Origin: Ceratodon purpureus
Lineage: Eukaryota; Streptophyta; Bryopsida; Pseudoditrichales; Ditrichaceae
Direction of reading: 5' to 3'
DNA: 64,000 nucleotides
Assembly (NCBI GenBank): GCA_014871385.1
Contig: CM026426.1
Location: 101,573,393-101,637,392, forward strand
This document shows positions 44,217 to 57,304 of the stretch, piece after piece. Made by a program: the position numbers and the translations under genes. Every line of letters starts with the position of its first letter. Position 1 is the stretch's first letter. The notes beneath the pieces are model-generated. The model searched no databases and was not told where the DNA came from. It worked only from the letters and a program-made list of their open reading frames with translations.

Positions 44217-46172
44217 CCTGATGTGGGGGATACAGTAATTGAAGAATTACATACTACCTTTGACGCGGACTTGGGAGCTTCGTCTCTAGAGGATTGAAAT
44301 CAGGTTAGCCTAAACTTCCACACTGGAATCGAGTCCCCTCTCTTCATGCTCTGTGACGTTTCGCATGCCATGCTAAAAATTTGTCGTTGTATCGTTCGTG
44401 GTAATTCCTCATCATCCGCTTATTACTCTCCATGTCCCTTCTATCTTCCCTGGCATGTTTAATTTCGATGCTATTAAATGACATCGGCATTGCGTACAGT
44501 ATAACTTGATCTGCACATACTTGTAACTATGGTTCTTAAGGTTTTCTTCTACGATTGTGTCTCAGAGTTCGTATGGCGTCCTGAAAAGGTCTTTCATGTC
44601 GGGATTTCCTTTTCCGGGGCAGAATTCAATCTTAATGCTTCGGGTTTCTACATTGATGCGGATAGATCGTTGCATGGTCGTTCAAATTCTACTATCTCCT
44701 GTTCTCATAGCGGCAGCCCCCTTCACCTAAGCAGAGCCACCATGTGGTATTTGGGTTTACAGTAGTCGTATGCACTGGCTGAGGCAGGTCCTTTATTAAT
44801 TCGGTAGGTAATTTTCAATACGAATAAGGTCTAATTGTTTTTTTCATACTGTTCAGGAACTGTAATGATGTCACGTTTCAATATATGGAGGAGTGTCGGG
44901 TTCCAATTTTGCATATTGTTCAACTGAGGTGTGCTGGTGTCCCCCTCCTTTTAGCAGGCCATATATCTATCTGCCATGGAGCTTAATGCCGCACCTTCTT
45001 TTTAATTTAATTCTCTGCTGTTGATGTTGCTTTACACGTTACCATACTGAGGCGACTCTGCATACACACGACGCTTTCATTGTAATGTTTCTAATGTCAA
45101 GGAACTTAGTACGTTGCGTTACGCTCCTCACCTTACAGGATGCTATGCGCTGATCTATGTTTGTGACATTATGGTCCTCTTTGGGCACACAGATGGAGTA
45201 GCTTGCGTTTGTTCTTGCTTTTTTATTCTGGGCTACACCCTCAGATCTCTAGTTCAGGGACTGAATCGTCTTTTTTTTGGCAATGGCACTGTCATTTTTT
45301 AATTTATAATATCCTCGTTCCTGCACGGTTAAGTCATGAAATGGGCAGTATGGTACCATACTTACTTTATTGTAAATTGAATCACTCCAACAATTTGGGG
45401 AAATTGGAACAACAAAATTCGAAAATCCACCAAGGAAATAGGCTATCAGCTCATCAACGATCACTGGTAAGATCCTGTACTAATAGCATTGATTTCCTTT
45501 CACACCGATTCATATGATGGTTTTTCAATGTCATCAGGACTAATTATAACATCGCTTGTGCAGAGTGCCTACGAATGTTTGAAATGCTAGGTCTCATGGT
45601 GCCTATCTACATCTCGTACCATTGCTAGAGTGGACGGATAGCCTCCTCCACAGCGGGAGTCATCATTCAGAAAAGATGTCAGGGTTCTCTGGTTTCCAGA
45701 CCATCATTGAAGAACTCACTGCGCAATGCTTGATTGGAAGTCTCACTCTATGGGAAATCCAGGATACGCACCTGAAAATTATCTGGATCAAGTCCAATTT
45801 TGTTCTCCAAAATCACTCGCAGAAATCAATTCACTCTAGAGGTGATGTGGTTTATTGATGGCGAGATTGACCTCAGGCATGAGGATTTGGTGTGGTATGG
45901 GATGCTTTCCTCGCATCACTGCTCCACTCTGCAACGGGTATATAGTTGTATCCGGATTAGTTTTGCTCCTCACTGGCAACGCTCTTCTCTGCGACAACAG
46001 TGCTCCTGTGTGAGACATTTCCTGCTGTACTCTTGTTCTTCCAATGCTATTTGCTCTCCTCTTTCTCCTGGAATGAATCATAAGTTCTGCTGCATTGCCC
46101 CACCTCTTCTCTGAGCGTGTCGAACGTCTGTTTTTTTTTTGCAGGAATCCCTTGTGGCTGCTGAGAATTGCA
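44217..46172. other. Unassigned 2 kb downstream of the CACTA relic
   Basis: T-rich, with short frames only. May include the element's 3' region and the leader of the F-box-like ORF (a T-rich tract and acceptor TTTTTTTTGCAG occurs at about 46131-46143). No terminal repeat or RNA gene seen. Confidence 0.4.
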
Positions 46173-46598
46173 ATGGCGTCGTGGGAAATGGCAGTCTGCG
46201 ACGGGCCTTTGTCGGCGCTGCTCTCGCAACTGACGCTGAGACCGGACCCTGCAGCGGAATACTGGGATGGCCCTGGTGCTGTGCCTCGCCGCTCTCCGTG
46301 TGTCCTTCAAGACATCGAGAATGCCCGCCTGGCCAGTCTTCTATGGCGGGACATTATCGACAGCAGCTCGGAGTGGGCGCTGATTCGTCTGAGTAGGTGG
46401 GACCACTCCAACGAAGTGGGAGCTCTGTGGGAGACCTATGATGAATACATCATGAATCGGTTTTTTCAGTCGTGGGACCTCTTCTCTACCTTGTCGGAGA
46501 TGGCAAACCCGGTTGCATGCCCTCGCCTGCGTAAAGATCCCCTCATGCCCTCGCCTGCGTTGGGGATGAGTGTGATAATGGTGCAATCAGATAGTTAA
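46173..46598 (+). CDS. F-box-like family gene copy 2 (141 codons)
   Basis: ATG 46173 (MASWEMAVCDGPLSALLSQL) to TAA 46596-46598, uninterrupted. It aligns along its length with the minus-strand copy at 17212-17724: the (S)(F/W)E(V/M)(A/V).C start, then DIENARLASLLWRDIIDSS, LIRLSRWDH and MNRFFQSWDLFS…MANPV. It ends with a tail not shared with copy 1. A pyrimidine tract and AG just upstream suggest an intron ends at about 46143. F-box identity (SCF substrate adaptor) is a hypothesis. It is small for a complete F-box protein, so it may be the N-terminal remainder of a longer gene cut by the MULE that begins at 46741. Confidence 0.55.
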   Translation: MASWEMAVCDGPLSALLSQLTLRPDPAAEYWDGPGAVPRRSPCVLQDIENARLASLLWRDIIDSSSEWALIRLSRWDHSNEVGALWETYDEYIMNRFFQSWDLFSTLSEMANPVACPRLRKDPLMPSPALGMSVIMVQSDS

Positions 46599-46740
46599 CC
46601 TTGTCTTGACAACTAGTCAAACTGTTTGAGAGAGTATGACCTTGTTAATGTAGAAATATTTTGCACGTACTGTGAAGAGAGGATAGTAATTTTGTACAAG
46701 TTTTTTGGGAATGATCAATCTGTTAGTTCAAGATTAGCTG

Positions 46741-46790
46741 CCTGGTGAGGATCAGCCCCACACTGGTACCCTCGCGGGACGGAGTGTGGG
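46741..46790 (+). repeat. Left terminal repeat of the MULE, with hairpin
   Basis: Contains CACACTGGTACC, matching inverted at 53310-53321, and internally CCCCACAC … GTGTGGGG, which can pair. It is followed by a C-rich tract (46826-46860). A diverged direct copy occurs at 59338-59400. Confidence 0.55.
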
Positions 46791-47809
46791 GCGTCATCCC
46801 CTCCCCATCTACCTAACCGCAGTTCCCCCCTACCGTTCCCCTCCCCCCCCTCCCCCCCTCGTTCCCCATCGAAGTTCTATGTTCACCCCGCTCCCACTTC
46901 CCCCGCTCCCTTCCCGCCTGTCCGCGGCAGCGACCTCGTCGCCCTCCCTCCGTCGACCCCCTCCCTCGCTTCTCCCTCGCAGGTCGCAGCCTGCAGGCCC
47001 GCCTATCGCCATCGCCGTCGCCACCTCGCCGTCGCCACCTCGCCCTCCCGGGGAGCCATGTCCCTCTCGTCCTGCAGCAAGTCGCTGCAGTCGCCCTCGG
47101 GTACAGTGCTATTTTTTATTTTTTATTTTTTTATAATTGCTTCATTCCTTCTCATTGTTTGCTTTGTATCTAGTTTTGGTTGCTTTTGTGGCTTTCACCT
47201 TGGAATGAGAAGTTCTAGTTAGACATATTTTAGGTTTTTAAGTTGCATGTCTTTCATTTTTTATTGAGAATTATTTGTTATCTTTTTGTAGTTTGAAGTG
47301 TAAGTTTAAGAAGAAAGAAAGGAGTTAGAATTAGTATTAGGTTTTAGGGTATATAGAAGCCTCAACCTTGTAACAAATGATTTCTAATGTATGTTGATGC
47401 AAGCTATTTTCTACATTTGTCTTGATGTTTGATTGTGCTTTGGTTTAGAATCATTCAATTCTTGTATGTATGGATTGTCTTGAAGAAATGTATGGATTGT
47501 ATTTACATTTGTTAAGCTTGTATTGTTTTTGGAGAGTTAGGGTTTAGTGTTTTAGCTACTTTGCTCATTGTATGAACTTCTTAAAGTGTAACATATATGA
47601 GGTTTAGTTGAATGTTGATTGTAGGCTTGTAATTTTGTATTACAAAGTACTAAATGTCCAATTGTATGTTCATTTGCAATTACATTCAATCTTGGAGTTT
47701 TTTTTTAAATGATTGCAATCCTTTTGGATTTAGAATCATGGAGTATTGAGTTTCGGGGTTTTAATGTTATTTGGAACTAATTGAATTTTAATTGTGATTT
47801 TTTGTAGCC

Positions 47810-48474
47810 ATGGTGAAGAGGAAGAGGAGTAGGAATGGAGGTGAGACACTTAGAGTGGTGGACAACTTGGATCATGCAATTCAAAGAGAGCATTTGCCAA
47901 AAGGTAAAGCTAATTGTTTGGTGGCTTCTATTATGAAGTAGCACCGTGCGAAGAGTATGAAGAATATTTGAGTTTAAATTTTTTTTCTTCTTCTAAGTTT
48001 ATGTTTATGTTTATGTTAAGAGTTTTACATTTTCATATACTTATATATTATTTTAATTTTTTTGTATATAGTCTCATCACTGGGGAGGATAAGTGGATTG
48101 CAAGATACTTATTTTTTAAGACCAAGTTCTATGAGATGGAGAATGTGTCAAGAATGGAGCGTGTGGAGGTTGCATGTGATTCCTATCGTGCAAAACATGG
48201 CCTACGTGATGATATCTTCAACAGTGAAGAAGAGGGAAGTGGAGAAGATGAGGTTGAAGAGGGGGTTTATGAAGAGATAGTTTCACAAACCGATGATGAT
48301 GAAGATGAAGACAATCATGATGACGAAGATGAAGACAATCATGATGATGAAGAAGAGAAGAATCATGATGATGAAGAAGGGCATGAAGAGGATGGTGGAG
48401 CTAGTAGAGAAGGAGATGGAGAAAGAGAAAATAATGGAAGAGATGGTGGAGTTGAAGGAGATGGTGGAATTTGA
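47810..48474 (+). CDS. Acidic-tailed accessory ORF in the MULE, family unknown
   Basis: A first exon-like ATG at 47810 (MVKRKRSRNGGETLRVVDNL) runs to a donor AAAAG|GTAAAG at 47903. A second segment after TATATAG (48071) reads EDKWIARYLFFKTKFYEMEN … ACDSYRAKHGLRDDIFNSEE and ends in a long Asp/Glu/His/Asn run. The phase between the two is not satisfied with the obvious borders, so the model is uncertain. It is transcribed toward the transposase (convergent). It could be a second element protein, such as a DNA-binding accessory, but that is speculation. Confidence 0.4.
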
Positions 48475-48846
48475 GGAGAAGGAAGTGGAGTAAGAGAAGA
48501 CCAAGGAGACGGAGAGGATGTTTACGATTTCTAATTACATTAGTGCTTTTGATTTTGTAGCCTTTTTTTTTCATTGACTTGTTTCTAACCTCATTGTGAT
48601 GATTGAAAGAATATTGTGGAATATGAAGTATTCATTTTTGCATATCATTGTTTTACTTGGAATGTCAATCTTGTGGATTAATTGAAACATCTTTCTTTCA
48701 TAAATCTTTTCCGTCATTTTTAAGAAAGAGATTTGCAAACGGATTTGTGAGTTCATTGTAAACCATCAAAATAAGTGTATTTCCAAGTTCAAGGTTGCCA
48801 AGGTTTTGCACTTTAGAGATTTAACTATTTGCTTCAAAATTGATTC

Positions 48847-49320
48847 GTGATGGGTATTTCCTTTGCCCCTAAGCTTTTGTGATATATCAAAGTTCTTCGA
48901 GATGGATATTGGAGAGATTATGAGCCTTAAGGCTTAAAAATCAGAGATATAATTATTGAGCCCACAATTATTTCGTGATAGGTATTACAGTCAAGTCATG
49001 TGATAGTTGAAAACAGCTTCGTGATGGGTATCGCACTTGTGTTATGTAATAGTTGAAAATATGTTTGAGATGGATATTGCTCTAAGCTCATGATATATTT
49101 GAAGATTCATTGAGATGGGTATTGCGAGGTCAAGGAGCTTGAAATTTAAAAACCAGAGATATAATTATTGTGCCCAAAACTATTTCGTGATGAGTATTCC
49201 TATGAAGCTCATGTATAATTTTATTTTTTTAAAAGATGGATATTGCAAAGCTCATATTTCCAAGCAATTACAAGACAATGATGGAATTTCTTTTTAAAAT
49301 TAAAATTGTGATGGGTATGG
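48847..49320 (+). repeat. Left subterminal array: GTGATGGGTATT motif
   Basis: Nine copies of (G/A)(T/A)GATGG(G/A)TATT(G) in the same orientation, near 48847, 48901, 48973, 49022, 49070, 49112, 49187, 49233 and 49308, embedded in AT-rich DNA. It lies between the two convergent genes and is inverted relative to the array at 52.18-52.81 kb. Confidence 0.85.
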
Positions 49321-49532
49321 ACATGAAGTTATAATAAGAGTTTATAAATTATTGAAATTATGATTTGGATGGTTTCTTTTAAAATTTTACAAGACACACC
49401 ACCTAGATATTTTGAATTTTATGCCATCATTAAAAGAAACATTTATAAATGTGCAATAATACTTCTTTATATTAACATATAATATCTTAAAAAATAAAAC
49501 TTTTACAACCAAGATAAGTCTTCAATGAATTA

Positions 49533-52011
49533 CTACAACGCTGTTTTTTTCCTTTTCTTCTGAGTGGACATCCTTGTCATAGCTATTTCTCGGTAATCCT
49601 TTTTTCGAACAATTGAAGAGCCCAAACCATCATCGACTACCTCGAATACAGTTTGAAGATGCAAACTCTCTGCATCTTGTTGTGCCCGAATCCGTCTGAC
49701 GCTTGTGACGACTTTTGTCATCATGGCTTGGAAGTGTTGGACCAATTCTAAACCACCTTCAAGTGTTAATTCTCTATACTCTTCTACAATTTTATCAATT
49801 ACTTGTAAGTGTCCTTTTATAGAAGCTTGAGTTTGACTAACACCATCAAACTGTCTAGACGAACTTGCTCTATCAAAGTCTTGTGGAGCAAAGTTGTCAT
49901 GTATATTAGTAACATCCTCAATGTCATCTTCATCTTCATATCCTTTGATGTCTTCAAATGGGTCTATTGGAACACTATGCTCAAACATAGCCTGAAGCCC
50001 TCTACGTACCGAGCCATAATAAGTACCAAGGAACTCTAACATGTCATTCCAAGAAATATCGGTGGAAAACTTGATAATAAGAAGTTGATGTTTGCACATG
50101 TTCCCATGAATGGCCTACTCACAAAAACATGAAGCATATTTGATATAAGGATTGATAATGTCATACCATCGCCCAAGGGCACTTTGGGAATGCACTTGCT
50201 AGAGTCCTTCAATTGCATGATGTCTTCGAACATATTTGATATGTATAGCCTTAGCCTTGGCAATTCCGCTTGCCACAATCTTCTCAACGAGCTTATTTAA
50301 TACAAAGCCGTTTAACTTCCTCCCATCGTTGTACATGTAATGTGTTCACCATACTAGAGAATCCATCCTCCTCCCTCGAAGCTGGTAATTGTCAATCTTC
50401 ATCCATCTTTTAAGAGCAGCATGATATGACTCAATGCTAGCTTGTGTGTCTTGATTGGAGTGGGGATTCCTTCGATGACCAAGAAGATACATCTTTATAA
50501 AAAGAGTACAATACATAATGTTATTTTAGTATTCAGGTTCATACATAAAATGACAGACTTCCATGATCAATGCTTTCACTCTATAAACGAAAAAGAATCA
50601 TAAGAATTGGAAATGGAAATATCAAATAGTTTTCGAAATGGTACAAAGAGAAACTCACCTTGATGGTCATAATGAACCTCAATGTACTCTTCCATGCTTT
50701 TGATATAGAAAAAGTTGAACATGCTTTTGCTCCGAACACGAGCACGCTTCAAGAAATCCTCCTCTGTTTTTTGGTACTCAATAGGCATGTAAAAAAAAGA
50801 ATGCAATTGCCGATAAACAAGCTCTCTTAAAGAACTTAGGTTGGGTATTTTGGTCCAAATGTGGTTCTTCCAGTTCTTTAGAACATGGAAAGCACATAAA
50901 TAAATAGGAACCTCTGATTCAAGCCAAGCCCATTTCAAAGCATTCTTTTGTTCTACAGCATCATCAACAATAAAGCACGATGGAAGAAAATCAGGTCTTG
51001 TACCTTCCAAATTTCTTCGAAGAGGTTCTAACCACATTACTAAATCTCCTCTGATCATCGACTACTTAATACTCATGCAACGGGAATGCCATATCTCCAT
51101 TGATCAAAGAGAAGCAAAGAATAAAGAGGGTACTTGGGGACATTTGTACCGAAAGTTGCATCCATTGCAATGGCCCCATTATGTCCATATTTTAGCATCA
51201 TCTCCTTTTGCCAAGGAGTTTGAATTCTAAGAATGAAAGGCGAATTGGTCACATCATCCTTTTCATGCCACATGAAGACATTCTCATGATGTTCCTTCAT
51301 CCACATCTTCACGCTCTCGAAATCATTAGGGTGTCAGCGCCATACTCCTATCTTGAGTCTGCTCTCATAATAAGCAATGTCCCGTCTACAAAGTCATCGC
51401 GGATCTCAGGACATTTCATCTTCCTCCTCTCAATCCAATTCCGTCTATGCTCCTCATAAAATTGTTTAGCAGTGAATCCTTCACTTAAACATGTTTTGAT
51501 CCAAGGGACATTCTTGGTTGATAAGCTGACTTTCTCCCTATAGAATCTTTGTCTTCTAATCCATGTGCAGGTGTCCCGTCTTCCCTATTGTGGGAAACCT
51601 GGTAATAAACAACCTCAGCCACATCTGGCCTAAGCAAGAGTTGCTTGATAAAGAATCTAGCTAGACATCCTCGTTTTTTGGAATGGGGATGAGCTGGGTC
51701 CCCTCTAAGATCTTTAGGACCAAAAGGACACTCATAATAAACATGCTCAATGTAAGAGTCTACTTGAGGCCTTAACACATGTGTTCCTTGAATCCTCTCA
51801 GCAACGTTCCATCCCACTTCTATTCCACCTTCACATGTTTGTCCCCTTAAGAAATCTCCCACTTTGTTGAACGGAATGTATGCATGCATGATGGTAGTCG
51901 TGTTTCTATAGCCTTTTCGTGCTTCTTGCTTCCATACAAGATCTTGAAAGGAAATTAGTCCCACGGGAGGACTTTGAGGTACAATGGGATCTTCTTTTCG
52001 TCAAGGCATTT
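49533..52011 (-). pseudogene. MULE transposase with SWIM zinc finger, decayed
   Basis: ATG 52011, with TGA as codon 3 (52003-52005), then FQDLVWKQEARKGYRNTTTI and AYIPFNKVGDFLRGQTCEGG (MULE N-terminal region). Catalytic region: AMDATFGTNVPKYPLYSLLL (first Asp), FIVDDAVEQKNAL (second Asp) and VPIYLCAFHVLKNWKNHIW (Cys/His after it). C-terminal SWIM finger: CFCE-(stop)-AIHGNMCKHQ (CxC…CxH), then a helical tail ending KKRKKTAL at 49533. Lesions: TGA 51334-51336 where Trp is expected (GVWR-x-HPND), TGA 51073-51075 where Trp is expected (PVA-x-VLSS), TAG 50115-50117 in the finger, plus frame slips near 51391 and 51050. An intron begins after VHYDHQ (about 50660). Transposition function is lost in this copy. 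Confidence 0.83.
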
Positions 52012-52180
52012 TGTATTCTACACATGGTAATAATACATAGCACATCAAATAATTAATATCAAAAGTATAATCAAATAAGTCTAAGTTAATAAATTATTAA
52101 ATTGCAAAATGAAAATAAAATAAAATGTATGCACACAAGAACAATCATGCCCACACAAAAGGATGCACCTTCATAATTGA

Positions 52181-52812
52181 GCAATACCCATCATGAAGCC
52201 CAAATAAGATTTATCACAAGAACTTGAAATTATCTTTAAAGCAAGCATACATAAACAACTCTCATAACTCTCTTCATAATACCCATCATCAAGACCTTCT
52301 GAATTGTATCACGACGTAGGGAAAATACCCATCATAAATCTACTTTGTATTATATCACAATCCTCCAAACAATACCCATCATGCCCAAGTTTTTTAGGAA
52401 AAAGATTTATCTCTGGTTGCCTTTTCATGGGTTAATGGCACACTAGAACATTGGGGCAATACCCATCATTGCCTTAATGGAGTTATATCACAAAACTTTG
52501 AAACAATCATCAAAATAAGCATACTCGGACATCCCTCCTAAGTCCTTTGACAATACCCATAATGAACATAATTTTAAATCCATCGCCATCTTTAGGGTTT
52601 ACTTGTCTTGGTATTACCCATCATAGAGCAATTTTAAAATGTATCATGATCTCTAGGGAATACCCATAATAGAGATTTTGAAATGCATCTTGCTCTCTAG
52701 GAAATACCCATCATGGGCTACATATGAGATAAATCACAACTTCATGGAGGAAATATCCATCATAGAGAAACTTTAGAATACATCACAACTCTTTAAGCCA
52801 TACCCATCATGA
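52181..52812 (-). repeat. Right subterminal array: AATACCCATCAT motif
   Basis: Eleven copies of (A/T)(A/C)ATACCCAT(C/A)AT in plus orientation, near 52181, 52276, 52323, 52371, 52456, 52551, 52612, 52659, 52701, 52747 and 52798; each is the reverse complement of the left-array motif. The array lies between the transposase start and the right terminus. Confidence 0.88.
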
Positions 52813-53309
52813 TTGCATTTCTACAAATCAATTATATCTTTGCTTTGTGTAATTACTCAAAAACACCTATAAAACTAGGAAATAAAATATTATTAAATTG
52901 TTACAAAAACATGCTCTTAAAATATAAACCATACGAATGTGCATATATTTTTAATGCATGCAATTAGAAAAAAATAAAAATAAAACTAATGAGTTAAAGG
53001 TTTGAAACATACCCCATTCAAAACTTCAAAGGTGCTTGACTTACAAATCTCCTTTGAAACCACAAGTGATATCCACTCCAATTTATGTGCACAAAAATGT
53101 TTAGGTCCTCTCATTTCATTGGAAGGCAATTTTAAGTTGCAATTATTCCTTTAAATGGATGTCGATTCATAAGAATGAGTGCACAATAAGGCCAAAAAGC
53201 CCCCATTCATCCACATGTCAAGGTAACCATGGGTTCGAACCATGGGCTACCTACTTGGATCATGATGGATGAGATACCGAAGGGACCATCCATGGCATTC
53301 ATCCGGTAA

Positions 53310-53343
53310 GGTACCAGTGTGAGGGTCAATTCACCCTGGCCAG
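53310..53343 (-). repeat. Right terminal repeat of the MULE
   Basis: Read on the minus strand: a diverged copy of the left end around a perfect CACACTGGTACC. Outside the 12-bp core, identity with the left end is partial and needs small gaps. Confidence 0.5.
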
Positions 53344-56300
53344 ATTAACTTGCCTTTAAGTTGTGCAAAGTGGTTTCGGCCAGTTTGAAAGAGACTTTCT
53401 TTGCTTTTACATCCACAATTGGAGACAGACATAAACCTGATTTGATATCAGTTACAGTTAAGTACCAACCCTTTCATGTCCTTCAATGATCAGTTAAATT
53501 GACAATGAACCTTAAACCCTTTACAATTCACTAAGGAAGTTCACAGAAGCAGTAAAATGGTTATCCGTAATTTCATACATTTTGGTATATTCAAAAACAT
53601 TTACTATAACTGCTAGGTAAGTTCGCGGTGTAAATCTACTTACCTGCTGTGAACAAGCCATATGAAACCCATCGTAATTCTAACCAGCTGATAAGTACAT
53701 CTACCGAGGTCCCGAAGCGTGTCCAACTCCGAACTTACTGTCGTCGGGTCCATCTTCATACAGTAAAACCTGAGGTGGGATCTACGTGGACAGCACTAAT
53801 CCCCCTTCCATCCACGGTGGACTACCGTAGGGCAAAACTGCGATTGGTCACTACTGTACTGAACTCATTACGGGGGCCAGCGACCCCACAGTCCAGAACC
53901 AGGCAGAAACCGCGTCCGGCTAGTGACGGGCGACAAGTTCCTACGAATTCGCAATGGGGAATGACACCCTCGCTACTAGCGCGCGGCGGTGACTGCCAAA
54001 GCAAAGCTGGTGAGAGTCACTCAACGGAATATGCAACGCAACAGAGGTCGGGCAATCACGGGTGTCGAAGGGCGGACTGTCATATGCAAGAGGGGAATTT
54101 GCCTTCTCCACAAGCCAACTAGGTAGCCAACATTCTCAATTTGCCCCTCAACAAATTGCATTTCCAACCGTCTTCACCTCCACCTCAAGCACATCATCCA
54201 TTTTTCTATGGGCCTCCATCCCCAATTTCACATTCCCTCACATTGACGTCTCTCTGGCATCTACATAGCAATCACTGTTTTAATTCCATCACCATACCAA
54301 ACAAGTTGAAACAACCACTAAGTCCTACCCAAAATTTGTCTTTTTAGAGTGCAACAAACTAAGGAGGTGAAGAGTAGCCATTGACAAGAAAGCAAGGAGT
54401 TGCAAAACCAAACCTCGACAATCTTGCCAATTCAATAGTTCATTAATCACAGAAATGGGTCCAAATAAATAGATCTAGGTAGCACAAGGAGTGATGATTT
54501 CTACTGAAGTGTAGTGCAATAATTCCTTAGAGAGTATGAAACATGGATAAGTGAAAACATTTGTTCACGGTTTTTGATTCAACCACGTGTAGCGAGTAGG
54601 GATTTTCAATATGGACATAACATGCAATGCACATTAGGAATAGGGCTTGGTCAATTTTTCACTTCTAGAATTTTTTGAAATTTTTGGACATGAGTAAAAG
54701 TCTTGATTTTTTTTAATATTTAAAGAAAGTAAGTTCTCATAGTTCAAAAATATTCCTTTTTATTTTCACCAACTGGCCATATTGTATATAGCTTACGTTG
54801 GTGGTAATAGGACATTCTACCTTAAGCAGAATTTTCTTTGTTGGTCCAATTTCCAAGTGGTCTAGATGGATCAATTTGTATGAACTTTCTGATGCATCTA
54901 CCTTGATTGTTGTTGTAATTGTGTTTACAATAATGAAGTTCTTTTCTAGGGGCGTGATTATGGTGTGATATGTTTTCTCCATAGGAAGAATGTATGCTTG
55001 ATTGTGTATGTTTCCCTGTTCATTTCCACACCTGAATGCTTGTCCAAAATATAGTGGAATAAAGGTGATTTTTAAAATGATATGCTAGGAAAATGTCAAG
55101 TACCAAGAAGACTATGTGCTATGTAATTAACATAAGCAAAAAAAGTAGAAAAAAGAGGGCAAGCAAGGAAGTTATAAGAACACCATTCTAAATTATCATA
55201 GGAGACTTCAGTTAGGGAATTGAAGTCTTTGGAGACTTGAATATAATCCTCAATGCTTTCTTACTTGTGAAACAATCCACTACTAAAAACCTTGTTGCTT
55301 CTCATTCAAATCTGATCACTTTTAACCCCTAACTATCCTTAAAACCCAAAATGGGTTTTGGCTATTTCGGGCAGCCTAGATGGGGAGGTTAAAAGTAATA
55401 TTTTTTTTCAAGATTTTTACTGGGAGCTCCTTTTACAGTAAAGTCTATGTAGTAAAAAATTTGAAGCCAAATTCCAATTTTAGAACCTTCATCTAGAAAT
55501 TTTAGGTTTCAAGTCCAAAACGGGCAGTCTAAAATTAGGTCTTTTTATAAAAACAAAAATTGAAATATGTTCATAACCAAATCACTACTCAAATTCCATA
55601 GTGACCCAAGTCAAAAAGTTTACCAATTTTACAAGGGCAGCCTCCAAAACTTACAAAGACAAGCTTCAAAGTTTTTAGTAATTTTTGAATTTTTCCTTTA
55701 AAAATTTGTCAAAATTCAAGATTTTTGAATTTTTTAAAAATTATTTTTTTTGAAAATCAAAAATTTATAAAGGTACCTACTCACCGTTCACTTTTTCTTT
55801 AGCTTACAAATTGTTTTTGAAATGCATGTTTTACTATTTTGTCAAGTTTATACCTTCTTATAGAAAATAATTTTTATGAAGGTCTAAAAAGCGTTTTTTT
55901 GGCCTAAAATTTTGCATAAGCATACCTAACTTGCTTAGCTACATGAAAAAAAATGTGACCAAAATGTTTGAAGTAATAATCATCAAGTCTCCCTTTGGCC
56001 CATTTGCACCATGCCTCTCGGCCAAGGCCCAAAAAATCATCTGCTGAAACTTTGAACACTAAGATCTCACTAATGAAAAACATCCAACGGTTGAAATTAG
56101 GATTAGTTCTTCCAAGTAGGGTTAGGTACAAGATCTTACGGTTGAATTTCCAAAAAAGGTTTAAAAGTTTGTTTCATATCCACGGGAGGGCATAGTGGTA
56201 AAAAATAGCAGTTTTGAGGATTCAAGCTCTCCAAAACACAAGGAAATTTAGGGGTTAACGAAGTGAAAACATGGAAAAGTGAACTTTTTTTTGTCTGGTG

Positions 56301-57274
56301 TGACCCTTCTGACTCACCAAGTCTCTTTTTGATAAGTGAGAAACGACAGGTTACTAAGTAGCGAACCGTGCAAGCGGCTAAGTACAGACGTGTGAGAATC
56401 CACAATTGTTTCTTGATTCTTTGTCTGTAAATTTTTGCTTATCGATCTAAATAAAGACTGGTTATATCTCTCTTTACTGTGGATCGTTGGTTACATGCTC
56501 CATGTCAATTGTATGTTGACTTGTCCAATTTGATTCCAAATTTTCCGCACAAACCTAAATAGAAACCGTTAGCTAGTAGAAGAAGAGACTCTCCTCGTGA
56601 ACTAGGTGAAGTTCTCACCAACACCTCACCAACAACCAATCATGCCCAATTAGGTTGGTTACGACTTTCTGCAGTAGAAGTCTACCGACTCACTCTACAT
56701 AGGATCACTCATTGTCTCAAGAATTATTCAGCATTATCTCTCCAATAATGTTAGATAGCGAAGCAGTTATCCCATTAACGACAATTTTTCATCGATGTTT
56801 CTATGCTGGGAAAAACATGATTGTAGTTAGCCTCGGAGAAATACTTACTTGCCATGATTTATCTTTAGGCCTGGTTCGGATGTGTTTGAATGGAGCTATG
56901 ACTAGACTATGGCTATAAGGATCTACGTGACTACAATGATAATGTTGTATGAGCGGAATTTATATACCTGAGAATTGAGCAGAGCAAGTATATGAGGATC
57001 CTCTATCATCATTCTTTTCACCGAGCAAGCGTTTGAGCTTCTTGAAGTATTACCTCTTCGTCCTATTCTGGCATTGAATCCACATATTCTCGCACGTAGA
57101 TACAGAAGTAAGTACTTCCATATATCTGACCCATCCTTCCACACCACCTAAAGAATCTAAACAAAACTGCGAATAATCTGCTACAAGGTAAAAAATCTGT
57201 AAGTCGGACAACTAATATCCTGTGAGCACTTGAATCTACTTTGCAGTATTAACGAAAAAAGCTCACTAACACTA
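53344..57274. other. 3.9 kb without a recognisable gene
   Basis: 53.65-54.12 kb has a GC-richer open frame with no motif. 54.4-56.4 kb is AT-rich with A/T runs and short frames. A CACTACTAAAAACC string at about 55279 resembles a CACTA terminus, but no inverted partner was seen. No tRNA, rRNA or repeat array was detected. Confidence 0.45.
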
Positions 57275-57304
57275 ATGAATTGTTGCACATGCCAGGAACT
57301 AAAC

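Larger units (their letters stand above)
46741..53343. mobile_element. Mutator-like DNA transposon (candidate borders)
   Basis: Left end CCTGGTGAGG… with CACACTGGTACC at 46759-46770; right end holds its reverse complement GGTACCAGTGTG at 53310-53321 and a further similar stretch to about 53343. Flanks AGATTAGCTG (46731-46740) and AGATTAACTTG (53342-53352) could be a diverged target duplication, close to the 9-11 bp of Mutator elements. Inside are a plus-strand acidic ORF, a minus-strand SWIM-type MULE transposase pseudogene and two oppositely oriented arrays of a 14-bp motif. The borders are moderately supported, since the terminal repeats match perfectly only over 12 bp. Confidence 0.55.

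Noticed and set aside
53221-53250. GGGTTCGAACCATGG as a tRNA T-arm or SINE B box
   Set aside because: It is part of a near-palindrome, and no A box, acceptor stem or anticodon arm is present.
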